Below, piece by piece: positions 1 through 6,697 of a stretch of 23,674 bases of DNA; the stretch's first letter is position 1; each line of letters opens with the position of its first letter. The notes below the pieces were generated by a model. It ran no database searches and was not told the origin of the DNA. It saw nothing but the letters and a program-made list of their open reading frames with translations. This DNA comes from CAYHZL01 sp964361075. Lineage in GTDB: Bacteria; Bacteroidota; Ignavibacteria; UBA10030; UBA8401. The DNA lies in contig CAYHZL010000031.1 in assembly GCA_964361075.1 (NCBI GenBank), positions 1 through 23,674 of the forward strand, in the 5' to 3' direction. The position numbers and the translations under genes are program-made.

Positions 1-997
1 CAATGCCGCCGGTGAAGACCACAGCATCAACACCACCCATCGCCGCAATATAACTTCCGATATATTTTTTTACTCGATATGTAAAGACATCGAATGCATA
101 TTTTGCTTTTTTATTTCCGGCATTCATTTCTTCGATGATCTCGCGCATATCGCTGCTCACACCGGAAATTCCATGCAGTCCGCTGTGCTTGTTCAGCAAT
201 GTATTTGCTTCGGAATAATTCAAACCTTCTTTGCCGATGATGTATAAAATTACAGACGGATCCATATCACCGCTGCGCGTTCCCATCAACAGACCTTCCA
301 GCGGAGTAAATCCCATCGAAGTATCGACTGAAATACCTTTGTCAATTGCCGCCATGCTGCATCCGTTACCGAGATGACAGGTGATGAGTTTTAATTTCGA
401 AATATCTTTGCGCAACAATTCTGCTGCACGCTGAGAGACATAGCGATGGCTCGTACCATGAAATCCGTACCGACGAATTTTATATTGCGTGTACAGTGAA
501 TAAGGTATTCCATACAGATATGCGTGCGGCTGCATGTTATGATGAAACGCCGTATCAAAAACTGCTACTTGTGGAATGTTCGGCAGATGCACTTGGCACG
601 CATTGATACCGCGAAGGTTGTGCGGGTTATGCAATGGCGCAATATCGAAATTATCGCGAATACCTTTGATCACTTCATCGTTTATTTGTACGGATGATGT
701 AAATGTTTCGCCGCCGTGAACAACGCGATGCCCGACTGCGTTGATTTCATTTTTATTTGTAATAACGCCATGATTTTTGCTAAGGAGTACTGCGAGAATA
801 TATTCGATAGCAGTTGTGTGTTCAAGAATGTCACCGGTAATTTTTATTTCATCGCCATCGCTGCGAAGATTAGTAAGTACCGCGCCGTTCATGCCAATAC
901 GATCGACGCTTCCTTTCACTAAAACAATTTTATCATCAGTATCAATGAATTGATATTTTACAGAAGAGCTTCCACAATTTAAAACTAATATTTTCAT
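1..997 (-). CDS. ackA: Acetate kinase, 3' end missing at window edge
   Basis: Interconverts acetate plus ATP and acetyl phosphate in the cytosol, normally working with phosphotransacetylase. About 332 N-terminal residues are visible of a family length near 400. The protein begins MKILVLNCGSSSVKYQF, the N-terminal phosphate-binding motif of acetate kinase. Further family motifs follow in order: GHRVVHGGE, VAVFDTAFH, RYGFHGTSHRYV, ITCHLGNGCS and the strongly conserved DTSMGFTPLEGLLMGTRSGD. The visible sequence ends at the VVFTGGI segment of the ATPase fold. Butyrate kinase is the main alternative, but the NCGSSS start and the MGFTPLEG block favour acetate kinase. Its ATG overlaps the TGA of the upstream dehydrogenase gene as ATGA (994-997), so the two are probably translationally coupled. 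The last quarter of the gene lies outside the window. Confidence 0.95.
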   Translation of the reverse strand, partial: MKILVLNCGSSSVKYQFIDTDDKIVLVKGSVDRIGMNGAVLTNLRSDGDEIKITGDILEHTTAIEYILAVLLSKNHGVITNKNEINAVGHRVVHGGETFTSSVQINDEVIKGIRDNFDIAPLHNPHNLRGINACQVHLPNIPQVAVFDTAFHHNMQPHAYLYGIPYSLYTQYKIRRYGFHGTSHRYVSQRAAELLRKDISKLKLITCHLGNGCSMAAIDKGISVDTSMGFTPLEGLLMGTRSGDMDPSVILYIIGKEGLNYSEANTLLNKHSGLHGISGVSSDMREIIEEMNAGNKKAKYAFDVFTYRVKKYIGSYIAAMGGVDAVVFTGGI

Positions 998-1929
998 AAT
1001 CGCTTTCCGTGTTCATCATATTTAAAAAATCCTTCACTAACTTTTTTCCCTAATTTTCCTTCACGCACCATTCTTCGCAGCAAAGGACATGGACGATACT
1101 TAGCTTCGCCTAATTCATGGAACAGTGATTCCATCCATGCAAGCACTTCATCTAATCCCATCATATCCGCTAACTCCAGCGGACCATATTGAAAATGGTA
1201 ACCGAGTTTCATCGCCGTATCAATGCCATCGGGAGAAGCAACACCTTCCATTAATACGTGCATGGATTCGTTGAGCAAAGGAATAATAACACGTGTCGTT
1301 ACAAAGCCGGGATATTCATACACTTCGATAACAGTTTTGCCGAGACGTTCGCCAAATTTTTTTACTGTGCGAAATGTTTCGTCCGATGTTTTCATTCCGC
1401 GAATTAATTCTACAAGGGGTACTTTCGGAACGGGATTTAAAAAATGCATACCGATAACTTTATCGGGACGTTTTATTGATGCTGCAAGTTTTGAAAGATT
1501 CAGTGTTGATGTATTCGAAATAAAAATTGTTTCCGGCGGACAGAGTGTATCTAATTCCACAAAAATTTTTTTCTTCATTTCAAAATTTTCATCAACTGCT
1601 TCGATGACGATGTCACATTCTTTAGTTTTATGAATATCAGTCGTGCCGTGAACGCGGGAAAGTAAGGCGCGTTTTTCACTGCTCGTCATTGCCCACCGCT
1701 GAATTTCGCGGTCAAGCGATTCACTTAACGTATGTTGCATTGCATCCAAACGTTTTTGTGATTTTTCAATTACGGTTACCTCTATGCCAGCCATCGCAAT
1801 TGTTTGTGCAATGCCTTGTCCCATAACGCCGAAGCCGATTACTGCGACGCTATTAATTTCATGTTGAGAGGGAGTTTTTACTAATTGAAAATCACTGAGA
1901 ACATCTTCAAGTTTTTGTTGTGTAACCAT
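994..1929 (-). CDS. hbd: 3-hydroxyacyl-CoA (3-hydroxybutyryl-CoA) dehydrogenase
   Basis: NAD-dependent oxidation of 3-hydroxyacyl-CoA to 3-ketoacyl-CoA, or the reverse, in beta-oxidation or butyrate-type metabolism. The 311-aa length is close to the stand-alone family size (about 285), with some 25 extra N-terminal residues before the Rossmann fold. The dinucleotide-binding motif GFGVMGQGIA is at residues 32-41, followed by VIEAV at 108-112 and the NTST segment at 139-142. The block MHFLNPVPKVPLVELIRG (161-178) holds the catalytic His162 and its partner Glu174. The C-terminal dimerisation domain begins near GFVTTRV. ATG at 1929 is preceded by no clear Shine-Dalgarno sequence. It overlaps ackA by 4 nt downstream. 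Substrate chain length cannot be decided from sequence, so the symbol is by family only. A repeat element ends 17 bp upstream of the start. Confidence 0.9.
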   Translation of the reverse strand: MVTQQKLEDVLSDFQLVKTPSQHEINSVAVIGFGVMGQGIAQTIAMAGIEVTVIEKSQKRLDAMQHTLSESLDREIQRWAMTSSEKRALLSRVHGTTDIHKTKECDIVIEAVDENFEMKKKIFVELDTLCPPETIFISNTSTLNLSKLAASIKRPDKVIGMHFLNPVPKVPLVELIRGMKTSDETFRTVKKFGERLGKTVIEVYEYPGFVTTRVIIPLLNESMHVLMEGVASPDGIDTAMKLGYHFQYGPLELADMMGLDEVLAWMESLFHELGEAKYRPCPLLRRMVREGKLGKKVSEGFFKYDEHGKRL

Positions 1930-1946
1930 AGGTTTTCTTGTGAATA

Positions 1947-2099
1947 AGTGATGTTACGCAAAGCAAAATTTTTTTAATGATTCGCTGCGGCGAATGACTT
2001 TTGCGAATTGATATGCTTTTAAACAATGATATTTCTCCACATTTACCAGATAAGTCATGGCATCATTCGCGACAAAAACACGTTCTGCGTAACATCAGT
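1947..2099. mobile_element. MITE-like element with TIRs ACTGATGTTACGCA, copy 1
   Basis: The ends AGTGATGTTACGCA (1947-1960) and TGCGTAACATCAGT (2086-2099) are inverted repeats with 13 of 14 positions matching. The flanks GAATA (1942-1946) and GAGTA (2100-2104) resemble a 5-bp target duplication. The ends match those of the elements at 6540-6674 and 12419-12552, but the 125-bp interior is different. The interior contains the palindrome TTCGCTGCGGCGAA (1981-1994) and an inner inverted repeat GCGAATGA/TCATTCGC (1990-1997 and 2063-2070). There is no coding capacity. It fills much of the gap between the divergent hbd and rrf2 genes. Confidence 0.65.
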
Positions 2100-2216
2100 G
2101 AGTAAATGAAATGCAGAATACAGAAGTTGGAGATTGTGATAAATGTAATTCTGAATTCTGAGTCTAACGTGTGTCTCCTTATAAAAGTATTGAAAAATTG
2201 GGCGTGAATCAATGTT

Positions 2217-2244
2217 TTGACATTAAGGAAAAATGTATTATATT
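2217..2244 (+). promoter_or_regulatory. Sigma-70-like promoter of the rrf2-iscS-suf operon
   Basis: A perfect -35 box TTGACA (2217-2222) and a -10-like TATATT (2239-2244) are separated by 16 bp, about 80 bp upstream of the rrf2 start. This is the best promoter match in the gap between hbd and rrf2. If the host belongs to Bacteroidota proper, whose primary sigma prefers other boxes, the assignment weakens. No experimental start site is known. Confidence 0.5.
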
Positions 2245-2253
2245 TAAGCAGTG

Positions 2254-2283
2254 AATTTGGAGTGAGGAACTCCAAATTTTTTT
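2254..2283 (+). terminator. Terminator-like hairpin in the rrf2 leader
   Basis: A perfect 10-bp stem AATTTGGAGT (2254-2263) / ACTCCAAATT (2269-2278) closes a 5-nt loop and runs into a tract of seven T (2277-2283). It has the form of an intrinsic terminator but lies between the predicted promoter and the rrf2 start codon. It could be an attenuator, a 5' stabilising hairpin or simply a DNA dyad for a regulator. There is no upstream plus-strand gene for it to terminate. Confidence 0.45.
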
Positions 2284-2289
2284 GAATAC

Positions 2290-2314
2290 AAATAAGACTC
2301 TTTAAGTCGGGTAT
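2290..2314 (+). promoter_or_regulatory. Putative IscR/Rrf2-type operator upstream of rrf2
   Basis: GACT and AGTC half-sites (2296-2299 and 2305-2308) are spaced by 5 nt, and the right half continues as AGTCGGGTAT. This spacing and the right half match the E. coli IscR type 1 site as I recall it (about 19 of 25 positions); the left outer arm matches poorly. The site ends 7 bp before the rrf2 ATG, in a place suited to autoregulation of a cluster-sensing Rrf2 protein. The identification rests on motif memory. Confidence 0.4.
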
Positions 2315-2321
2315 AGATGCA

Positions 2322-2723
2322 ATGCTAAAGTTATCAAAAAAAGTTGAGTATGGATTAATTGCGGTGCGGCATATTGCCGCTTCACAACAACACATCTCAA
2401 CAGCAAAAGAAATTGCAGAGCGATATAAAATTCCATACGAACTTCTTGCAAAGGTAATGCAGAAATTAGCGAAGCAAGGAATCATCACATCGTATCAAGG
2501 TGTGAATGGTGGTTATGCGTTGGCGAGAAAGCCGGATGAAATTTCCATCTCGCATGTGATTATTGCAATCGAAGGAAACGTTTCAAGTATCGCTCAATGT
2601 TTTTCTAATGATCCTGTTGCGTGTTCCATTTTTGATAGCTGCACAATTAAAAATCCGCTGGAAAAAATTCAACATAATCTTGAACATGTTTTTGACACGA
2701 TGAAAGTTTCTGAAATCATATAA
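2322..2723 (+). CDS. Rrf2-family transcriptional regulator, probable Fe-S sensor of the SUF operon
   Basis: A 133-aa protein with the Rrf2 winged-helix fold: MLKLSKKVEYGLIAVRHIA at the N-terminus, a recognition region around IAERYKIPYELLAKVMQKL and the wing GVNGGYALARKPDEIS (60-75). Three cysteines (Cys93, Cys101, Cys107) sit in the loop where IscR and related proteins bind an iron-sulfur cluster. The spacing here is C-x7-C-x5-C, against C-x5-C-x5-C in E. coli IscR as I recall it. As first gene of the SUF locus it most likely senses cluster supply and represses or activates its own operon. It is followed 5 nt later by the desulfurase gene. It could be called iscR- or sufR-like; the sequence alone does not decide which, so no symbol is given. 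Confidence 0.9.
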   Translation: MLKLSKKVEYGLIAVRHIAASQQHISTAKEIAERYKIPYELLAKVMQKLAKQGIITSYQGVNGGYALARKPDEISISHVIIAIEGNVSSIAQCFSNDPVACSIFDSCTIKNPLEKIQHNLEHVFDTMKVSEII

Positions 2724-2728
2724 CAACT

Positions 2729-3907
2729 ATGTCAATACAACTGCCGATATATCTTGATTACCATGCAACAACGCCGATAGACAAACGTGTGCTTGACGCA
2801 ATGCTTCCTTTTTTTACGGAACATTTTGGCAACGCAGCAAGTTTGCAACATCGCTTCGGATGGATTGCGAAGGAAGCGATAGATGGTTCGCGGCAAACAA
2901 TCGCGAATATAATTAATGCTCAACCTCGAGAAATTATTTTTACAAGCGGTGCAACAGAATCAAACAATCTCTCCATTAAAGGTGTGTGCGATGCGTTGAA
3001 GTGGAAAGGCAATCACATTGTTACAACGGCAATTGAACATGCGTCGGTAATTGATGTGTGTCGCGTGATGCAGCTTCAAGGATTTGATGTTACAGTGGTA
3101 CCGGTTGATGCAACAGGAAGAGTAGATGCAGAAAATATTCGCCGGGCAATTACTGAAAAAACAATTCTTGTTTCGGTAATGATGGCTAACAATGAAATAG
3201 GAACAATTCAACCGGCAAAAGAAATTGGAAAGATGTGCGCTGAACGCGATCTTCTTTTTCACACTGATGCAACGCAATGTGTAGGAAAATTACCGGTTGA
3301 TGTTCTCGCGATGAATATTCACCTGATGTCATTTACTGCACACAAACTATACGGACCGAAAGGTGTTGGCGCATTATATATCCGAAGTAAAAATCCACGA
3401 GTAAAGTTGACAGCACAGATGGATGGAGGCGGACAAGAAAATGGAATGCGTTCCGGAACTATGAATGTTCCTTCCATTGTTGGCTTTGGTAAAGCGCTTG
3501 AAATTGCTAACAACGAAATGAGCGAAGATGCAAATCGGATTTCAGTGTTGCGAGATTATCTTCAAACAAAAATTGAATTACTTGGCGATGTAAAAATTAA
3601 TGGAAACCATTCCAACAGATTGTACAATAATCTTAATGTAACCATACAAGGTGTTTCTGCTGAGATGCTGACAACATCATTAGGTGATGTTGCAATTTCG
3701 TCCGGCGCTGCCTGTGCCACACAAGAACGAACATCATATCATGGTTCACATATATTGCAGGCTATCGGTTGTTCTAAAGAAGATGCGCGCTCAACTGTTC
3801 GCTTCGGGCTGGGACGATTTACAACGAAAGAAGAAATTGATTATGTTGTAGAAAAACTAAATAACGTAGTTCCGGAATTACGGACTCAATCACTGTATCT
3901 TGCATAA
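2729..3907 (+). CDS. iscS: Cysteine desulfurase, IscS/NifS type (class I)
   Basis: A PLP enzyme that removes sulfur from L-cysteine as an enzyme-bound persulfide for Fe-S cluster and thio-cofactor synthesis. At 392 aa it is typical of NifS/IscS. The N-terminus reads IYLDYHATTPID. TSGATESNN (72-80) and His104 belong to the cofactor site, HTDATQ (178-183) provides the PLP-contacting Asp180, and SFTAHKLYGPKG contains the PLP lysine Lys206. The mobile catalytic loop SSGAACATQ (324-332) holds Cys329, in the class I position. It lies 5 nt after rrf2 and shares its operon. A second, class II desulfurase (SufS) is encoded at 8834, so the locus carries both types. It might instead be named nifS; iscS is chosen by family resemblance. 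Confidence 0.93.
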   Translation: MSIQLPIYLDYHATTPIDKRVLDAMLPFFTEHFGNAASLQHRFGWIAKEAIDGSRQTIANIINAQPREIIFTSGATESNNLSIKGVCDALKWKGNHIVTTAIEHASVIDVCRVMQLQGFDVTVVPVDATGRVDAENIRRAITEKTILVSVMMANNEIGTIQPAKEIGKMCAERDLLFHTDATQCVGKLPVDVLAMNIHLMSFTAHKLYGPKGVGALYIRSKNPRVKLTAQMDGGGQENGMRSGTMNVPSIVGFGKALEIANNEMSEDANRISVLRDYLQTKIELLGDVKINGNHSNRLYNNLNVTIQGVSAEMLTTSLGDVAISSGAACATQERTSYHGSHILQAIGCSKEDARSTVRFGLGRFTTKEEIDYVVEKLNNVVPELRTQSLYLA

Positions 3908-3918
3908 GAGGATTTGCC

Positions 3919-4206
3919 ATGAATGTTAAAAAAACCGATATGATAAAAAGTAACGACACCGGATTCTTAATTTTTATGAAATCAAAATTTCCATTGTATC
4001 ATCAATCGAATATTTTCTTCCGTGATTTGCATTACGGTGTGATGGAGTTTTTAGAAAAGAAAAAAGTTACTACTACGTATTCAGAAGGCGAACAAATTGC
4101 ACGCGAGATAGCTGTGCACTTCGAGAAGAAAAATATTTTTAAAAAAGTTAATCAACAAGGCTGGGTATTATTGTATCCAGATTTTGTAGCGAAAAAAGTA
4201 TCGTAA
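3919..4206 (+). CDS. Unrecognised 95-aa protein inside the SUF operon
   Basis: I do not recognise the family. The frame opens 11 nt after iscS, with AGAGGA (3907-3912) as a reasonable ribosome binding site before the ATG, and closes with TAA. The protein is basic and lacks cysteine, so it is unlikely to carry a cluster itself. The segment NIFFRDLHYGVMEFLEKKKV suggests a helical pair, and the C-terminus ends with a compact aromatic motif QGWVLLYPDFVAKK. There is no signal peptide or membrane segment. Placement between the desulfurase and the A-type carrier, in the same direction, suggests an accessory role in sulfur transfer or regulation, but that is inference from context only. Confidence 0.7.
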   Translation: MNVKKTDMIKSNDTGFLIFMKSKFPLYHQSNIFFRDLHYGVMEFLEKKKVTTTYSEGEQIAREIAVHFEKKNIFKKVNQQGWVLLYPDFVAKKVS

Positions 4207-4213
4207 TAATAAT

Positions 4214-4354
4214 GTAACTACTCAGCGAAACAACCCCACCCTTTATCCCTCCCCTTTTAGGGGAGGGAATTTTCTCCCCCAGAAAGGGGGAGAAGCAAAG
4301 AGGGGGTGATTTGAAGTAAAAACGAGTTTTTAATTTGTCACGCTGAGTAGTTGC
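4214..4354. mobile_element. Hairpin-rich inverted-repeat element with ends GTAACTACTCAGCG, copy A
   Basis: The ends GTAACTACTCAGCG (4214-4227) and CGCTGAGTAGTTGC (4341-4354) are inverted repeats with one mismatch, flanked by AATAATAAT on both sides (4205-4213 and 4355-4363). Two strong hairpins lie inside: CCCTCCCC/GGGGAGGG (4247-4267) and TTCTCCCCC/GGGGGAGAA around 4272-4294. The same element occurs at 15971-16113 and 17443-17600 and is cut by the right window edge. It has no coding capacity. Here it separates the 95-aa ORF from the A-type carrier gene and ends 15 bp before that gene's Shine-Dalgarno sequence. Confidence 0.7.
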
Positions 4355-4381
4355 AATAATAATAAATGAAGGAGAACCAGT

Positions 4382-4759
4382 ATGTCCGAAGTAATTGCTG
4401 CGCAAGGTCCGCAAACACAAGTTCTTGAAGATGATATTGTGTTGACAGAAAAAGCTGCCGAAGAAGTGCGTGCCATTAAAACAAAAAACAATATCCCTGA
4501 AACACATGGGCTTCGTCTTGGCGTGAAAGGCGGCGGTTGTTCAGGGTTATCGTATGTGTTGGCATTTGATGAACAACCAAAAGAGAAAGACATGATTCTG
4601 CAAAAGCAGGGCATTACACTTTTCATTGACCAGAAAAGTATGTTTTATCTTTCCGGAACAACATTAGATTTTTCGGATGGTCTTAACGGACGTGGTTTTG
4701 TATTTAATAACCCGCAAGCGACGAAAACATGTGGATGCGGCAGTTCGTTTGGCGTTTGA
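4382..4759 (+). CDS. sufA: A-type Fe-S carrier protein (HesB/IscA/SufA family)
   Basis: Carries iron-sulfur clusters from the assembly scaffold to apo-proteins. The 125-aa protein has the three invariant cysteines: Cys53 in KGGGCSGLSY and Cys117/Cys119 in the C-terminal CGCGSSF. The family core starts at ITL/IVLTEKAAEEVR after an N-terminal extension of about 18 residues. The start is supported by a strong Shine-Dalgarno AAGGAG (4369-4374), 7 nt before ATG. It is the last gene before an intrinsic terminator (4792-4820), closing the first part of the SUF locus. IscA, SufA and ErpA cannot be separated by sequence alone; sufA is used because of the neighbouring suf genes. Confidence 0.9.
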   Translation: MSEVIAAQGPQTQVLEDDIVLTEKAAEEVRAIKTKNNIPETHGLRLGVKGGGCSGLSYVLAFDEQPKEKDMILQKQGITLFIDQKSMFYLSGTTLDFSDGLNGRGFVFNNPQATKTCGCGSSFGV

Positions 4760-4791
4760 AAAATATATTGAACCTTAAATTATAACTCCTA

Positions 4792-4820
4792 AGTAACTCA
4801 CATCGTGAGTTACTCTTTTT
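4792..4820 (+). terminator. Intrinsic terminator after the A-type carrier gene
   Basis: A perfect 10-bp stem AGTAACTCAC (4792-4801) / GTGAGTTACT (4805-4814) with loop ATC is followed by CTTTTT (4815-4820). It lies 33 bp downstream of the carrier stop codon and would split the SUF locus into rrf2-iscS-orf-sufA and sufBCDSUT-sod transcription units, unless read through. Confidence 0.75.
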
Positions 4821-4850
4821 GAAAAAAATTCGCCGCAGGCGTACTGAACG

Positions 4851-5056
4851 CGCTACTCAGCGTTATTGTTTATTCAAAAAAATCCCTCCGCCAAAAAGAC
4901 GGCGGACTTACAGCCTAACCCCCTTTTCAAGGGGGAATAAGAGCGAGGAAATCCCCCTTGAAAATGGGGTGTCCCGATTTGCTTTTTAATCGGGACGGGG
5001 ATTCGTTTTTTTTTTGGAAATACTGAAATTAGAAAAAAAATACGCTGAGCAGTTAC
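4851..5056. repeat. Diverged inverted-repeat element with stacked hairpins upstream of sufB
   Basis: The end sequence CTACTCAGCG (4853-4862) and CGCTGAGCAGTTAC (5043-5056) match the ends of the GTAACTACTCAGCG family, with some decay. The interior differs and holds nested inverted repeats: CCGCC/GGCGG near 4888-4905, a 19-bp pair at 4918-4936 and 4952-4970 (18 of 19 match), and GTCCCGATT/AATCGGGAC (4971-4979 and 4988-4996). The last is followed after a few bases by ten T (5006-5015). The whole interval 4760-5078 has no gene. I saw no convincing promoter for sufB in it, although one is expected after the terminator at 4792. Confidence 0.5.
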
Positions 5057-5078
5057 CTTACATTATAAAATTAAAAAC

Positions 5079-6515
5079 ATGTCAGAATCAATTGAAGAGT
5101 TAGTAGGTAAAGATTACAAATATGGTTTCGTAACAGATATCGAAACCGATGAAATTCCTTCTGGATTGAATGAAGATATCATTCGTCTTATTTCTTCGAA
5201 GAAGAATGAACCGGAATTTATGCTCGAATGGCGGTTGAAAGCATATCGGCATTGGTTGACGATGAAGGAGCCATCGTGGGAAAATTTTTCGTACCCACCA
5301 ATTGACTATCAAGCAATGGTGTACTACTCGGCTCCGAAACAAAATAAATCATTCAATAATTTAAATGAAGTTGATCCGGCGTTGCTGGCAACGTACGAAA
5401 AACTTGGGATTTCATTACAAGAGCAAAAGCGTTTAACAGGCGTCGCAGTTGATGCAGTCTTTGACAGCGTTTCAGTTGCAACAACTTTTAAGAAAGAACT
5501 TTCTGAACGCGGAATTATTTTCTGTTCATTTTCCGAAGCGGTGCGAGAACATCCGGAGTTAATAAAAAAATATCTCGGATCAGTTGTTCCTTCAACTGAT
5601 AATTTTTTTGCGGCACTAAACGCTGCCGTGTTCAGCGACGGTTCGTTCTGCTATATTCCCAAAGGCGTGCGCTGCCCGATGGAACTTTCAACATATTTCC
5701 GCATTAACGCAGCAAACACCGGACAGTTTGAACGTACGTTGATTGTTGCCGATGAAGGAAGCTACGTAAGTTATCTTGAAGGTTGCACAGCGCCGATGCG
5801 CGATGAAAATCAATTGCACGCTGCAGTTGTTGAACTTGTTGCAATGGAGAAAGCTGAAATAAAATATTCCACGGTGCAGAATTGGTATGCAGGAGATAAA
5901 AATGGTAAAGGCGGCATTTATAATTTTGTAACGAAGCGCGTAATATTTGCAGGCAGTTATTCAAAAATTTCGTGGACGCAAGTCGAAACTGGTTCGGCAA
6001 TCACATGGAAATATCCGTCTGTAATTTTGCAGGGTGATAATTCCATCGGCGAATTTTATTCTGTTGCTGTTGTGAACAATGCGCAAAAAGCCGACACAGG
6101 AACGAAGATGATGCACATCGGAAAAAACACGCGCAGTACAGTTGTATCAAAAGGAATTTCGGCAGGACATGGCAACAACACTTATCGCGGGTTAATCAAA
6201 GTTGGAGCGAACGCAACCAACGCGCGTAATTATACACAATGCGATTCGATGCTGATCGGTAATACATGCAGCGCAAACACATTTCCATACATCGAAGTGA
6301 AAAATACTTCATCAAGTGTTGAGCATGAAGCATCAACTTCAAAAATTGGTGAAGATCAATTATTTTATTGCAGACAACGCGGCATCTCAATGGAGAATGC
6401 AATCTCTATGATCATAAACGGATTTGCAAAAGAAGTATTTAAAAATTTACCGATGGAATTTGCTGTTGAAGCGCAAAAGCTGCTTGGTGTCAGTCTCGAA
6501 GGAAGTGTCGGATAA
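5079..6515 (+). CDS. sufB: Fe-S cluster assembly scaffold SufB
   Basis: Scaffold subunit of the SufBC2D complex, which assembles Fe-S clusters in the cytosol. The 478-aa protein covers the full family length. The C-terminal beta-helix and SufC-binding region is well conserved: RNYTQCDSMLIGN carries Cys388, and SSVEHEASTSKIGEDQLFYC carries His416. Both are offset by 17 from E. coli Cys405 and His433, which are implicated in cluster formation and persulfide acceptance. CYIPKGVRCPMELSTYFRIN (191-210) is also a family signature. The ATG at 5079 follows an AT-rich leader without a clear Shine-Dalgarno site. It is followed by a MITE-like element, then sufC. Confidence 0.97.
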   Translation: MSESIEELVGKDYKYGFVTDIETDEIPSGLNEDIIRLISSKKNEPEFMLEWRLKAYRHWLTMKEPSWENFSYPPIDYQAMVYYSAPKQNKSFNNLNEVDPALLATYEKLGISLQEQKRLTGVAVDAVFDSVSVATTFKKELSERGIIFCSFSEAVREHPELIKKYLGSVVPSTDNFFAALNAAVFSDGSFCYIPKGVRCPMELSTYFRINAANTGQFERTLIVADEGSYVSYLEGCTAPMRDENQLHAAVVELVAMEKAEIKYSTVQNWYAGDKNGKGGIYNFVTKRVIFAGSYSKISWTQVETGSAITWKYPSVILQGDNSIGEFYSVAVVNNAQKADTGTKMMHIGKNTRSTVVSKGISAGHGNNTYRGLIKVGANATNARNYTQCDSMLIGNTCSANTFPYIEVKNTSSSVEHEASTSKIGEDQLFYCRQRGISMENAISMIINGFAKEVFKNLPMEFAVEAQKLLGVSLEGSVG

Positions 6516-6539
6516 CAGTGTTTAAGATATCAATGAATA

Positions 6540-6674
6540 ACTCACCTTACGCAAAATGCAAAAGATGGAGTCCACCTTATCTAATGAATATATGATATGT
6601 ATCAAATTCGTGTGTCTTTGTTTAGGAAGGTGGACTCCATCTGCTTACTTATTTTAATAATGCGTAACATTAGT
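6540..6674. mobile_element. MITE-like element with TIRs ACTGATGTTACGCA, copy 2, between sufB and sufC
   Basis: The ends ACTCACCTTACGCA (6540-6553) and TGCGTAACATTAGT (6661-6674) form an imperfect terminal inverted repeat. GAATA occurs directly on both sides (6535-6539 and 6675-6679) as a 5-bp target duplication. A perfect 16-bp internal inverted repeat, AGATGGAGTCCACCTT at 6563-6578 and its complement at 6627-6642, would fold into a long hairpin in the transcript. The element at 12419-12552 is nearly identical in this core, with about two differences over 80 bp. There is no coding capacity. Confidence 0.75.
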
Positions 6675-6697
6675 GAATAATTATCAATGGAAAAAAA

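Noticed and set aside
1..997. Butyrate kinase as the identity of the left-edge gene
   Set aside because: The NCGSSS N-terminus and the MGFTPLEG block are acetate kinase features; a neighbouring hydroxybutyryl-CoA-type dehydrogenase alone is not enough.
2063..2488. 141-aa minus-strand open frame opposite rrf2
   Set aside because: It runs antisense through the conserved Rrf2 helix-turn-helix and the promoter region and shows no recognisable domain.
4860..5060. A riboswitch upstream of sufB
   Set aside because: The stacked inverted repeats match the ends of the interspersed repeat family and no known aptamer core was recognised.
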